Assembly: GCA_049520395.1 (NCBI GenBank)
Contig: JBEKPV010000156.1
Span: forward strand, 1-8,039
Direction: 5' to 3'
DNA length: 8,039 nucleotides
Source of the DNA: UBA1161 sp049520395
GTDB taxonomy: Bacteria; Planctomycetota; Phycisphaerae; Tepidisphaerales; Tepidisphaeraceae
Shown here in pieces: positions 1 to 6,605 of the stretch (the first letter of the stretch is position 1; every line of letters begins with the position of its first letter). The position numbers and the translations under genes are program-made. Under the pieces are notes generated by a model. The model worked only from the letters and a program-made list of their open reading frames with translations, searched no databases and was not told the origin of the DNA.

Positions 1-877
1 TGTCCTTGAGCGCGCTGCCCATGTTGAGATGGGCTTCGACTAAATTTGGGTTCAGTTGCAGGGCGCGCTCGTAAGCAGGGATGGCTTCCTCGAATCGGCC
101 CGCCGCGCGGAGAGCGCCGGCCAAATGATGTTGCGTCGCGGCGTCCGAAGGATCCAGCGCCAGCGATTTTTGCAGCGCGGCAATGGCTTCATTGAGTTCG
201 CCCTTGGCCCAGAGTCCGAGGCCGAGATTCAGTTGCGCCGGGAGGGAGTTGGGATCGATGGCGGCGGCGCGGCGGAAGGCGGCGAGCGCTTCCTCGGGCT
301 GCTCGGAATCTTTTAAGGCGCTGCCGAGAAAAATCCAGGCGTCGACGGAATCGGGGGCGACCACCGTGGCCCGGCGAAGGGCGGCCAGCGCCTCTTGCGA
401 CTGTCCGGAGGATTGAAGGGTGATGCCCAGATTCACCAGCGCGGCGGGAAAATCGGGACGGCTTGCCAGCGCTTGGCGATACGCGGCAATCGCTTCGCGC
501 GGCCTGCGGACACTGCGCAACGCTTCGGCGAGATTAAACAGCGCGTCGGGCGGCGGGTTTTTCGACCGGGCCGAGACGGCTTGACGAAATGCGGCGATCG
601 CTTCTTCTTTTTGGCCCAACGCCGAATGAACCAAGCCGAGCGTGTTGAAAAAATCCCATCGATCGCCGGAGAGCCTGGTCGCTCGCTGGAGTGGCTCGAT
701 GGCGTTCGAGGGGCTGCCCATTTCCCAAATCAGCACGCCCAAAAGATGAAGGGCGTCGGCCTGATTGGGATAATCCAAAAGGATTTGTTCGCAGACGGCT
801 TTGGCCTCATCGAGGCGGCGGTCCTGCCGGAGCCGCAGGGCTGATTTGAGGAGCGGTTGGGTGGATGAATCAGGCAT
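1..877 (-). CDS. TPR-repeat protein, N-terminal part (C-terminus beyond left edge)
   Basis: Reading the minus strand from ATG at 877-875 gives 292 codons without a stop, running off the left edge. It is almost wholly tetratricopeptide repeats. From about residue 145 the 34-residue period is exact (repeats begin near 145, 179, 213, 247 and 281), with the usual pattern of a small residue in helix A, G/A at position 8, and A-I/L-A-A plus DPN/DPS at the end, for example EEALAAFRRAAAIDPN. Three more irregular repeats lie at about 40-144 and a diverged one at 6-39. TPRs are protein-interaction scaffolds. The opening (QILLDYPNQADALHLLGVL) is the style seen in front of SPINDLY/OGT glycosyltransferase or sulfotransferase domains, but any such domain would be outside the window. 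There is no signal peptide, so it is probably cytoplasmic. It starts 19 nt after the DinB-like gene and is probably its operon partner; the ribosome site is weak (GAGG about 13 nt upstream). Confidence 0.88.
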   Translation of the reverse strand, partial: MPDSSTQPLLKSALRLRQDRRLDEAKAVCEQILLDYPNQADALHLLGVLIWEMGSPSNAIEPLQRATRLSGDRWDFFNTLGLVHSALGQKEEAIAAFRQAVSARSKNPPPDALFNLAEALRSVRRPREAIAAYRQALASRPDFPAALVNLGITLQSSGQSQEALAALRRATVVAPDSVDAWIFLGSALKDSEQPEEALAAFRRAAAIDPNSLPAQLNLGLGLWAKGELNEAIAALQKSLALDPSDAATQHHLAGALRAAGRFEEAIPAYERALQLNPNLVEAHLNMGSALKD

Positions 878-896
878 TAAGCGGCAGGGGCCTCGT

Positions 897-1421
897 TTAT
901 AAAGGATGGCCGCCGGCGCGAAAAACCGTTCGGCGGGTTCTGATTTGACCGGCGTGGTAAATGTCGTGCATCAGCATGATCCAGAAGAAATTGGCGGCCG
1001 ATTTTCCGTGATGAGTCGGAATGGGCCGGTCGAGTGCTTCCTCATCGCACGATTCAAGACACTGGGTTAAAACCGCCTGGGCTTGATCAAGTAACTCTAT
1101 GGCGCGGTGGATGCCCGGGGCAAGGCACGCCGCCCATCCGGCGCCGCAGGGGAATTCCGCGGGCAGGCCGGGGGTGTCGCCGTCATCGTTAATGTCAGGG
1201 TCGCTCAGGGGCATGGCGGTTCCGAATCCGCGGCGGCAGAAGCTTGATTTGGACCAGGCGATGTGCCGGACGAGCTGGTCGATGGTCGGGACATCGTCGC
1301 TGGGGCGCCAGGAGGCTTCGTCCTGAGTGATTTTTTCGAGCGACGCCTTGAGGGACATGTCCGGACGGCCGCTGAATGCGCCCGCGGTTTGACTGATGAG
1401 AAGCTGTTTGGCGCCAGTCAT
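897..1421 (-). CDS. DinB-family (DinB_2-like) putative metal-binding protein
   Basis: This 174-residue protein has the DinB/YfiT-like four-helix layout. It opens with a helix ending in a SLKASLEKITQDEASWRP segment, matching the family's sL..aL..l..e.A.WrP pattern. A TIDQLVRHIAW motif places a histidine at 53, and a late HDIYHAGQI motif places histidines at 152 and 156. In the family three histidines in these positions bind a divalent metal (Zn, Ni or Mn), and some members are thiol-dependent transferases; the substrate here cannot be told. The length is typical. The start at 1421 keeps the expected N-terminal helix and has GGTGAG upstream; an internal Met at 22 would cut that helix. There is no signal peptide, so it is cytoplasmic. 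It follows the pseudoprotease gene by 17 nt. The catalytic role is unproven, but the family call is firm. Confidence 0.85.
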   Translation of the reverse strand: MTGAKQLLISQTAGAFSGRPDMSLKASLEKITQDEASWRPSDDVPTIDQLVRHIAWSKSSFCRRGFGTAMPLSDPDINDDGDTPGLPAEFPCGAGWAACLAPGIHRAIELLDQAQAVLTQCLESCDEEALDRPIPTHHGKSAANFFWIMLMHDIYHAGQIRTRRTVFRAGGHPL

Positions 1422-1438
1422 TGGCGATGCTCACCGGT

Positions 1439-2905
1439 TCAATTGCCCCCGCCGGAACCTCCACTCAAACCATCCTCTTCGGGGGGTTGAATGTTGATCG
1501 TCTGTTCGCGGCCATCCAGTTGCGAGACGACCAGCACGACCGCGCCGCGCGGATTTTGCGTGCGGAAGTCCTGGTAATCCTTTTTGAATTCGTCGATGTC
1601 GGTGACGGGATTGCCGTTCATGTTGGTCACCATGTCGTTGATTTCCAACTTGGCCGCGGCGGCAGGGCCCTGGGGACGGAGCATGGCGATGACGACGCCC
1701 TCGGCGGAGGGGGGAAGTTTGCGATGATAGGTGTCGATAAAGACCACTTCGCGGACGACGAAGCCGAGGTCCTTGGCGTAGAACCGGCGGGCGGAATGCG
1801 GCTGCTTGGGGCGCTCTTCGAGGGTCACGGTGACATCCCGCGGCACGTCGCCGCGGTCGTGGATGACGGTGAGGGTCACGATATCGCCGACTTTCATCTT
1901 CATGATTTTGCGGGCGAGAATTTCCTGAACCTCGGCGGGAACGTCGCCGCGCTCCAGAGGCTGGCCGTTCATTTTGATGATGATGTCCTTGGTCTTGAGT
2001 CCGGCGCGGTCGGCGGGGGAATTGGGGACGACGTCGCCGATCTGCACGGCGGGAACGTTGGTCAAGCCGACGAACTCCGCCAGTTCTTTATCCAATCCGT
2101 TCAGTTCCATGCAGCCAATCCAGGGGATGACCAGGGGCTTGTCGGCCGAGGGCTCAGGGGAAAGACTCCACAGAAAATCACTGGCCGGGACGAACATCTT
2201 TGCCGGCGAGTAGACCATCGGCAGATCGTCGGGCTGCTCGGGATTGTCCAGCAGCGGGCCCTGATTGCCCTGCATGGGAACGTAGCCGATGGCGTCGCCC
2301 TTGGCGTCGAAAACCGGGGAGCCGACGCCGGCGAGGTCGCCGTCAACCAGTTCCTGCGGCACCGGGCCGCGCAGAGGGGCGGACATCGCGGCGGAGGTTA
2401 CGAACGCGCGGTAGCCGGAAGTTTTCGGTAAAAGTCCAACCGAATAAAGCGGATCGCCCACCTGCGGCAACGCATCGACAAATTGAATGGGTTTCCATTG
2501 GACGGCGGCGTTGGATGTTGAATTGGGATCGGGACGGACGAAGGCCAGGCCGGTGCGCTCGTCGCGGAGAACCAGGACGGCGTCGATTTCGGTTTCGTCC
2601 AGCGTGTCGCTGGGGATCACGATCTTGAAATCCTTCATTTGATCGTCGGGAATCAGTAAGGGCGTGACCATGGTGAGGGGGAACATCACCAGGCCGTCGT
2701 CGCCGACCACGATCCCGGCGGCGACGAGTTCGCGGGATTGAAGCTCGTTGGCCCAGGTGTATTTTACGGCGACCAGGGAGGGCTTCACCTTTTCGCGCAG
2801 AACGCCGGTGGGGTTGACATTTTGTGCCGAAGCCAGCGGGGCGGCGGCTATCCATATCGCGCCGATGCAAATGGCCAGAAATCTCAAGCCCCGTGAATGC
2901 GTCAT
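1439..2905 (-). CDS. Secreted HtrA-like pseudoprotease with two PDZ domains
   Basis: A 488-residue protein with a Sec signal peptide (residues 1-27, APLASA then QN), a trypsin-like HtrA fold region (about 32-245), PDZ1 (about 262-365) and PDZ2 (about 374-475), ending in a Gly/Ser tail. Aligned by eye with the upstream active paralogue, the three catalytic positions are lost. TNYHVA is replaced by FPLTMV (His to Thr78), WTDLAI by RTGLAF (Asp to Gly119), and GNSGGPLVD by GVGSPVFD (Ser to Val194). The surrounding strands remain recognisable, including the AKGDAIGYV segment that matches LSGNVVGI. The frame is intact over the whole length, so this is a maintained protein and not a decayed gene. 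PDZ domains bind C-terminal or exposed peptides, so a role as soluble periplasmic adaptor, chaperone or partner of the active protease is inferred. The ribosome site AGGAG lies 6 nt before ATG and overlaps the upstream stop codon. Confidence 0.9.
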   Translation of the reverse strand: MTHSRGLRFLAICIGAIWIAAAPLASAQNVNPTGVLREKVKPSLVAVKYTWANELQSRELVAAGIVVGDDGLVMFPLTMVTPLLIPDDQMKDFKIVIPSDTLDETEIDAVLVLRDERTGLAFVRPDPNSTSNAAVQWKPIQFVDALPQVGDPLYSVGLLPKTSGYRAFVTSAAMSAPLRGPVPQELVDGDLAGVGSPVFDAKGDAIGYVPMQGNQGPLLDNPEQPDDLPMVYSPAKMFVPASDFLWSLSPEPSADKPLVIPWIGCMELNGLDKELAEFVGLTNVPAVQIGDVVPNSPADRAGLKTKDIIIKMNGQPLERGDVPAEVQEILARKIMKMKVGDIVTLTVIHDRGDVPRDVTVTLEERPKQPHSARRFYAKDLGFVVREVVFIDTYHRKLPPSAEGVVIAMLRPQGPAAAAKLEINDMVTNMNGNPVTDIDEFKKDYQDFRTQNPRGAVVLVVSQLDGREQTINIQPPEEDGLSGGSGGGN

Positions 2906-2911
2906 GTTTCG

Positions 2912-2916
2912 CTCCT
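2912..2916 (-). promoter_or_regulatory. Shine-Dalgarno site overlapping the upstream stop codon
   Basis: On the minus strand the bases TAGGAG contain both the TAG stop of the active protease gene (2917-2915) and the AGGAG ribosome site of the pseudoprotease gene, followed by a 6-nt spacer and ATG at 2905. A ribosome that terminates on the first gene is therefore already at the start site of the second. This supports translational coupling and coordinated amounts of the two paralogues. Confidence 0.75.
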
Positions 2917-4339
2917 ATGAATCGCCCGGCTCAGTGGCGGGGGCGTATTTCTTGACTTCCAAAACCGCGTCAAACGTATCCCGGCCGCGCTGAACCTCCA
3001 AGAGCACGCGGTCGTCTTTCTGCTTTATCGAATGATTATACAAATCCTCAAAACCCGCCAGATCTTTGACGGGCTTGCTATTAATTGAGTGGATGACGTC
3101 GCCGATTTGCAGTTGTGCCCGCTCGACGGGTTCTCCTTCGGATTCGCTGGTGATCCAGACGCCGGAGACGTCATCCAGTTGATTGGTGACGGCGTATGGC
3201 CGGGTGACCTGCCGGAGGGTGACGCCCCAGTGCGAAAAGGCTTTTTCTTCGCCTAGATTTCCCTCCAGGGGAACGGGGATCGCCGTCAGATTTAAAATCT
3301 GTTTCTCGCGTTTGACGGTCATGGTGATCGGCTGGCCGACCGGGAGAACGGCGAGTCGGCGGCGGACGGCGGCTAATTCTTCGGGGAAGCGGACATTCGT
3401 CGGCACGCCGTTCACGGAGAGCAGAATATCCTGCGACCGCGCCCCGGCGTCGGCGGCGGGGCCGATGCGATCGACGCTGTCGATTAACACGCCTTGATCG
3501 ATGCCAACATCGTAAAACGATTCCAATTCGTGCAGGGGCAACAGGTCCATGCCCAGATCGCTGCGAGTGACGGTTCCCTTTTTTGTTTTGGTGGCGGATT
3601 GGAGAATGGCGCGGATGACGGGTTTGGCGGTGTCGATGGGGATGGCGAAGTTGAGGTTTTGGCCTCCGCCGCGGGTGTTGATGCCGACGACGTTGCCGCT
3701 TAAGTCGACGAGGGGGCCGCCGCTGTTGCCGGGGTTGATGGGGACGTCCATTTGGATCCAGTTGGAGAAGTCGCCGGTTTCGTAGCCGTCGATGTTCATT
3801 TCGTCCATGGCGTCGTACAGGGTGCGGTCGATGTTGGAGATACTGCCGCGGGTGACGGTGCGTGCCAGTCCGTAGGGGGTGCCGAAGGCCATGACGTCCT
3901 GACCGACTTGGAGGGTGGAGCTTTCGCCGAGCGGGGCGTAGCTGAAGGTGATTTGGCGTTTGCGGACGGCATCAGGGTCCATTTGGATGATGGCCAGGTC
4001 GGTCCAGTGATCGTCGCCGATGAGGTGGGCGGGGACGCGTTCCTGGTTGGCGAGGATGACGTAGATTTCGACGGCACGGCCTGCGACGTGGTAGTTGGTG
4101 AGAATGCGGCCCTGGTCGTCGATGATGACGCCGGAGCCGTTGCCGCGGATGAGATTTTGTTTGCCGTCCTTGTATTCGGCGATCGCGACGTCAACGCGCA
4201 CGACGGCGGGGGAGATTTTTGCGATGACGGCGGTGACGCGCTGGGGCGTCGCCTGGGGATAGGGCTCCGCTACCCCCTGGCAACCTGCCAAAAGAACCGA
4301 TTGAATGGAACAGAAGAGTAGCGCGACAAGATGCTTCAT
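2915..4339 (-). CDS. HtrA/Deg-family serine protease lipoprotein with two PDZ domains
   Basis: A 474-residue DegP/HtrA-type (family S1C) endopeptidase. The N-terminus is a lipoprotein signal with lipobox LAGC (Cys20); Gln at +2 would not act as an inner-membrane retention signal, so anchoring in the outer membrane facing the periplasm is expected. The trypsin-like domain (about 33-245) has a complete triad: His84 in TNYHVA, Asp114 in HWTDLAI and Ser206 in PGNSGGPLVD, with the GINTRGGGQNLNFAIP segment after it. PDZ1 spans about 260-348 (FPEELAAVRRRL, VGQPITMTV) and PDZ2 about 370-463 (LQIGDVIHSINSKPV). Length and domain order match DegP/DegQ. It should degrade or hold misfolded envelope proteins. 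The start is fixed: an in-frame TAA lies four codons upstream. It has no clear Shine-Dalgarno, and a 14-bp palindrome sits just before the start codon. It is the first gene of the operon. Which Deg subtype it belongs to is not settled, so no symbol is given. Confidence 0.95.
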   Translation of the reverse strand: MKHLVALLFCSIQSVLLAGCQGVAEPYPQATPQRVTAVIAKISPAVVRVDVAIAEYKDGKQNLIRGNGSGVIIDDQGRILTNYHVAGRAVEIYVILANQERVPAHLIGDDHWTDLAIIQMDPDAVRKRQITFSYAPLGESSTLQVGQDVMAFGTPYGLARTVTRGSISNIDRTLYDAMDEMNIDGYETGDFSNWIQMDVPINPGNSGGPLVDLSGNVVGINTRGGGQNLNFAIPIDTAKPVIRAILQSATKTKKGTVTRSDLGMDLLPLHELESFYDVGIDQGVLIDSVDRIGPAADAGARSQDILLSVNGVPTNVRFPEELAAVRRRLAVLPVGQPITMTVKREKQILNLTAIPVPLEGNLGEEKAFSHWGVTLRQVTRPYAVTNQLDDVSGVWITSESEGEPVERAQLQIGDVIHSINSKPVKDLAGFEDLYNHSIKQKDDRVLLEVQRGRDTFDAVLEVKKYAPATEPGDS

Positions 4340-4346
4340 GAACGGT

Positions 4347-4360
4347 TGTTAGGCCTAACA
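4347..4360. promoter_or_regulatory. Perfect 14-bp palindrome abutting the HtrA-like start codon
   Basis: TGTTAGGCCTAACA equals its own reverse complement and ends 8 bp from the ATG of the protease gene. It occupies the place where a ribosome site would normally be, and it supplies the in-frame TAA that rules out an earlier start. As DNA it could be a dimer operator for the operon. As RNA it could form a 5-bp stem with a GGCC loop beside the start codon. No regulator is identified. Confidence 0.45.
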
Positions 4361-4440
4361 TCCCCGAAGCCGGTGATTGTCGCAACCCCGGCGAGGTCGA
4401 CGGGCTGTTTTCCGATCCCGGGTTTTCTTCGCGGTCTTCG

Positions 4441-4456
4441 TCCCGGCGCGCCGGGA
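4441..4456. repeat. Perfect 16-bp GC-rich palindrome
   Basis: TCCCGGCGCGCCGGGA is a perfect palindrome with a GGCGCGCC centre, about 100 bp upstream of the protease start and 184 bp upstream of the likely rmuC start. The symmetry stops sharply at both ends. As RNA it would give a 6-bp stem with a CGCG loop. It lies between two divergent genes, so it is better placed as a protein-binding site than as a terminator; it may also be chance in GC-rich DNA. Confidence 0.35.
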
Positions 4457-4475
4457 GTAAAGCGAATTTGATTTT

Positions 4476-4510
4476 TACCGCTAAGGCACGAAGGACGCGA
4501 AGAATTAATT
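4476..4510. repeat. Dispersed-repeat-like intergenic stretch (AAGGCACGAAGGACGCGAAG type)
   Basis: The stretch begins TACCGCTAAGG and continues with near-repeated units GGCACGAAG and ACGCGAAGA before an AT-rich tail. Its composition differs from the flanking sequence. I recall very similar non-coding strings recurring between genes in many planctomycete and related environmental genomes. That is memory, not a search, and only this one copy is in view. Confidence 0.4.
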
Positions 4511-4639
4511 AAAAAGCGTCAATCGGCCGCATCATTCCGCGCGGCTCGGGTAAGATTCGATGGCCCAGTGGTTGGAGTCCCGCCCGGCGTTGCATGATCA
4601 TCCATGGCGGCGTACATTTTGCGTGGGATGGAGCCCATT

Positions 4640-6001
4640 ATGCTCGGTCTGGTTGCCATTGCGGGATTGATCGTCGGGGCCCTCATCGGGTTTCTGCTGG
4701 GGGATCGGCGGGGCCGCGCGGGTCATTCGCAACTACGGACCGATCTGGCCGTGGCCGCCCAGCGGCATGCGGACGCGGCGGGGCAACTTAATTCGGAAAA
4801 ACAGATAGCGCAGTCGTTGCGCGAGCAACTGGGGCAGTCGCAGGCCGGGCAAGCGGCTTTGGCGGCGCAGGTCGAAGCGGCGCGGGTCAATCTTCTGGAA
4901 CAAAAGAAATTGCTGGACGACGCGACGGCGGCGCTGCGCGACGCGTTCGCCAACGTCTCGGCGGAGGCGCTGACTCGGAATAACGAACAGTTTTTGCAAC
5001 TGGCCCGAGAGCGATTTACCGCGCTTTCGACGCAAGCCAACGGCTCGCTCGATCAGCGGAAACAGCAGATCGAGGCGATGCTGCAGCCGCTTGCGCAATT
5101 GCTGGGCCAGTATCAGGCGCGGGCGGGGGAAATGGAGAAAGCGCGGGTCGAATCGTACAGCATGCTCAGGGAGCAACTGGGGACTCTGGCCGAGACGCAG
5201 CGGACGCTGAATATGCAGACATCGCAGTTGGTGACGGCTCTTTCGCGGCCGGCCGTGCGCGGGCAATGGGGGGAAATCTCGCTGCGGCGATTGGTGGAAT
5301 TGGCGGGGCTTTCCAATCGGTGCGATTTTGTCGAGCAGGAAACGGTTGCCACCGAGCAGGGAAGGCTTCGGCCGGATATGGTGGTCAAATTGCCGGGGGA
5401 GCGGGATGTGGTGGTGGATTGCAAGACGAGCCTGGAGGCATTTCTGGATGCGGCGGCGGCCGTGGATGAGGATGTTCGGCGTGGTCACTTGCAACGGCAC
5501 GCGCAGCAAGTGCGCAGCCGGGCACGGGAATTGGGGGCGAAGAATTACTGGTCGCAGTTTGCCAGGTCGCCGGAGTTTGTGGTGATGTTTCTGCCGGGAG
5601 AGGCGTTTTTATATGCGGCCGTGGAGCAGGACGGGTCGCTGATCGAAGATTGCATGAAGAACCACGTTATTCTGGCGACGCCGACGACGCTGATCGCGCT
5701 GCTGAAGTCCATCGAATTCGGCTGGCGACAGGAATTGGCGGCTGAAAACGCGGAGCAAATCCGCCAGCTTGGTCAGGAACTGTACGAACGAATCGGCACG
5801 GTCCTGGGCCACATCTCCAAACTCGGCGGGAGCCTGACGGCCAGCGTCTCCAATTACAACGCGGCGGTGGCGTCGCTGGAGACGCGCGTCACCGTCACGG
5901 CTCGGAAGATGGGGGAACTGGGGGCCAAGAGCGATAAGGAATTGCCGGAGACCGTGCAGGTGGAAGTGGTGCCGCGGCCGGTGCAGACAACTATTCCCTA
6001 A
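4640..6001 (+). CDS. rmuC: DNA recombination protein RmuC
   Basis: A 453-residue RmuC-family protein. Residues 2-20 form an N-terminal membrane helix (LGLVAIAGLIVGALIGFLL). A long Ala/Gln-rich coiled coil follows (about 25-200), then the conserved RmuC domain (about 205-430). Family hallmarks are RGQWGEISLRRLVELAGL (207-224), RPDMVVKLPG (244-253) with Asp246, and VVVDCK (257-262) with Asp260 and Lys262, which together fit a PD-(D/E)xK nuclease-like core. FLPGEAF and the NHVILATPTTLIALLK segment are also present. RmuC is a predicted membrane-tethered nuclease linked in E. coli to limiting inversions at short inverted repeats; the reaction itself is not well defined. ATG at 4640 is chosen because GGAG sits 6 nt upstream and the membrane helix starts at once. 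Upstream in-frame ATGs at 4604 and 4628 lack a good ribosome site but cannot be excluded. It is followed 26 nt later by the DUF4337-like gene. Confidence 0.93.
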   Translation: MLGLVAIAGLIVGALIGFLLGDRRGRAGHSQLRTDLAVAAQRHADAAGQLNSEKQIAQSLREQLGQSQAGQAALAAQVEAARVNLLEQKKLLDDATAALRDAFANVSAEALTRNNEQFLQLARERFTALSTQANGSLDQRKQQIEAMLQPLAQLLGQYQARAGEMEKARVESYSMLREQLGTLAETQRTLNMQTSQLVTALSRPAVRGQWGEISLRRLVELAGLSNRCDFVEQETVATEQGRLRPDMVVKLPGERDVVVDCKTSLEAFLDAAAAVDEDVRRGHLQRHAQQVRSRARELGAKNYWSQFARSPEFVVMFLPGEAFLYAAVEQDGSLIEDCMKNHVILATPTTLIALLKSIEFGWRQELAAENAEQIRQLGQELYERIGTVLGHISKLGGSLTASVSNYNAAVASLETRVTVTARKMGELGAKSDKELPETVQVEVVPRPVQTTIP

Positions 6002-6016
6002 TCCATCCGGCCAGCG

Positions 6017-6026
6017 AAGGAGAGGA
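6017..6026 (+). promoter_or_regulatory. Strong Shine-Dalgarno for the DUF4337-like gene
   Basis: AAGGAGAGGA lies just before ATG at 6028, in the 26-nt gap after the rmuC stop. It fixes the start of the second gene and is stronger than the site in front of rmuC, so the membrane protein may be made in greater amount from the same transcript. Confidence 0.6.
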
Positions 6027-6027
6027 A

Positions 6028-6597
6028 ATGACCAACACCCTGGCGGCAAAGGCGGCGGCCGATCCGGCGTCGCCACCTTGGATGAAATATGTGGCGCTGC
6101 TCACCGGCGTGCTGGCGGCGCTGGGGGGATTCCTCACCGTGCGGTGCACGAATCTCTCCAATCAGGCAATTTATTTCAGTAATCAAGCGGTCTTAATGCA
6201 GGCGCAGGCTTCGGATTCCTGGGCGGACTATCAGGCCAATAGCATCAAAGCGCGAATCGTGGAAACACAACTGGCGCTGGCGGCGACGATGCCGGATTCG
6301 CAGAAAACGGAATTGGGTCAGTACGACAAGGAAGCGCGGGGGCGACAGCCGGGGCTCCAGCAACATGCGAAAGCTCTTGAAGCGCAGCGCGATGATTTTC
6401 TAGCCAAGGCGTATCGACAGATGTCGGAGAAGGATCTGCTTTCGTACGGGGGAATGGCGGTGCAGTTCGGGATCGCACTGGCTTCGGTGGCGGCGCTCAC
6501 CAAACGCAAGGGCGCCTTTTACGGCGGGATCATCGCGGCCGCGGTCGGCGTGGGGCTGACGGCCTATGCGCTGATCGTGAATCATTTGATGATGTGA
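6028..6597 (+). CDS. DUF4337-like three-helix membrane protein
   Basis: A 189-residue protein with a first membrane helix at about 19-38, a polar, mostly helical middle (about 41-138), and two closing membrane helices (about 140-158 and 163-186). The segment QASDSWADYQANSIKARIVETQ (split as QASDSWADYQANSIK at 60-74, then ARIVETQ) resembles the core motif of DUF4337 proteins, where a short TM helix is followed by an N-Q-A-S-D-x-W-x-x-Y-Q-A-x-S-I-K pattern. The function of that family is unknown to me. The start has an excellent ribosome site. It is 26 nt behind rmuC, on the same strand, so the two are likely co-transcribed; RmuC is itself membrane-anchored, but a physical link is only a guess. 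It ends 9 nt before a repeat-like stretch and faces a convergent gene. The family call rests on pattern memory. Confidence 0.82.
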   Translation: MTNTLAAKAAADPASPPWMKYVALLTGVLAALGGFLTVRCTNLSNQAIYFSNQAVLMQAQASDSWADYQANSIKARIVETQLALAATMPDSQKTELGQYDKEARGRQPGLQQHAKALEAQRDDFLAKAYRQMSEKDLLSYGGMAVQFGIALASVAALTKRKGAFYGGIIAAAVGVGLTAYALIVNHLMM

Positions 6598-6605
6598 AGA
6601 GTTTT

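Larger units (their letters stand above)
4340..4639. other. Divergent intergenic region between protease operon and rmuC
   Basis: About 300 bases without a credible gene, lying between two divergently read units, so both promoters should be here. It holds two perfect palindromes (4347-4360, 4441-4456), a dispersed-repeat-like stretch (4476-4510) and an AT-rich TTAATTAA block at 4505-4512. For the minus-strand operon a weak promoter can be drawn: TTGCGA (4385-4380), a 17-nt spacer, then GATGTT (4362-4357), which would place the 14-bp palindrome over the -10 and start point. For rmuC a TAAGAT hexamer at 4551-4556 could be a -10, but no good -35 accompanies it. Both promoter readings are tentative. 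Confidence 0.4.

Noticed and set aside
395..844. 149-codon plus-strand frame across the TPR gene
   Set aside because: The minus strand shows regular 34-residue repeats through the whole stretch; the plus-strand product has no recognisable pattern.
1421..2431. 336-codon open frame on the plus strand opposite the pseudoprotease gene
   Set aside because: It is a composition shadow: the product is a Gly/Asp/Val/His-rich string with no domain, while the minus strand gives a signal peptide and two PDZ domains over the same bases.
3752..4321. 189-codon plus-strand frame opposite the HtrA-like protease
   Set aside because: Asp/Gly/Val-rich antisense reading of the catalytic domain; typical of high-GC third-position bias, with no independent support.
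4441..4476. Rho-independent terminator (GC palindrome followed by a short T-run at 4472-4476)
   Set aside because: The T-run is about 15 nt from the stem rather than adjacent, and the site lies between divergent genes where no transcript needs to end.
4604..4639. Earlier starts for rmuC at 4604 or 4628
   Set aside because: Neither has a good ribosome site, while GGAG is 6 nt before 4640 and the membrane helix begins there; kept as alternatives only.
4733..5509. 258-codon open frame on the minus strand inside rmuC
   Set aside because: The product is Arg/Pro/Leu/His-rich without a domain and is fully contained in a well-recognised RmuC frame.
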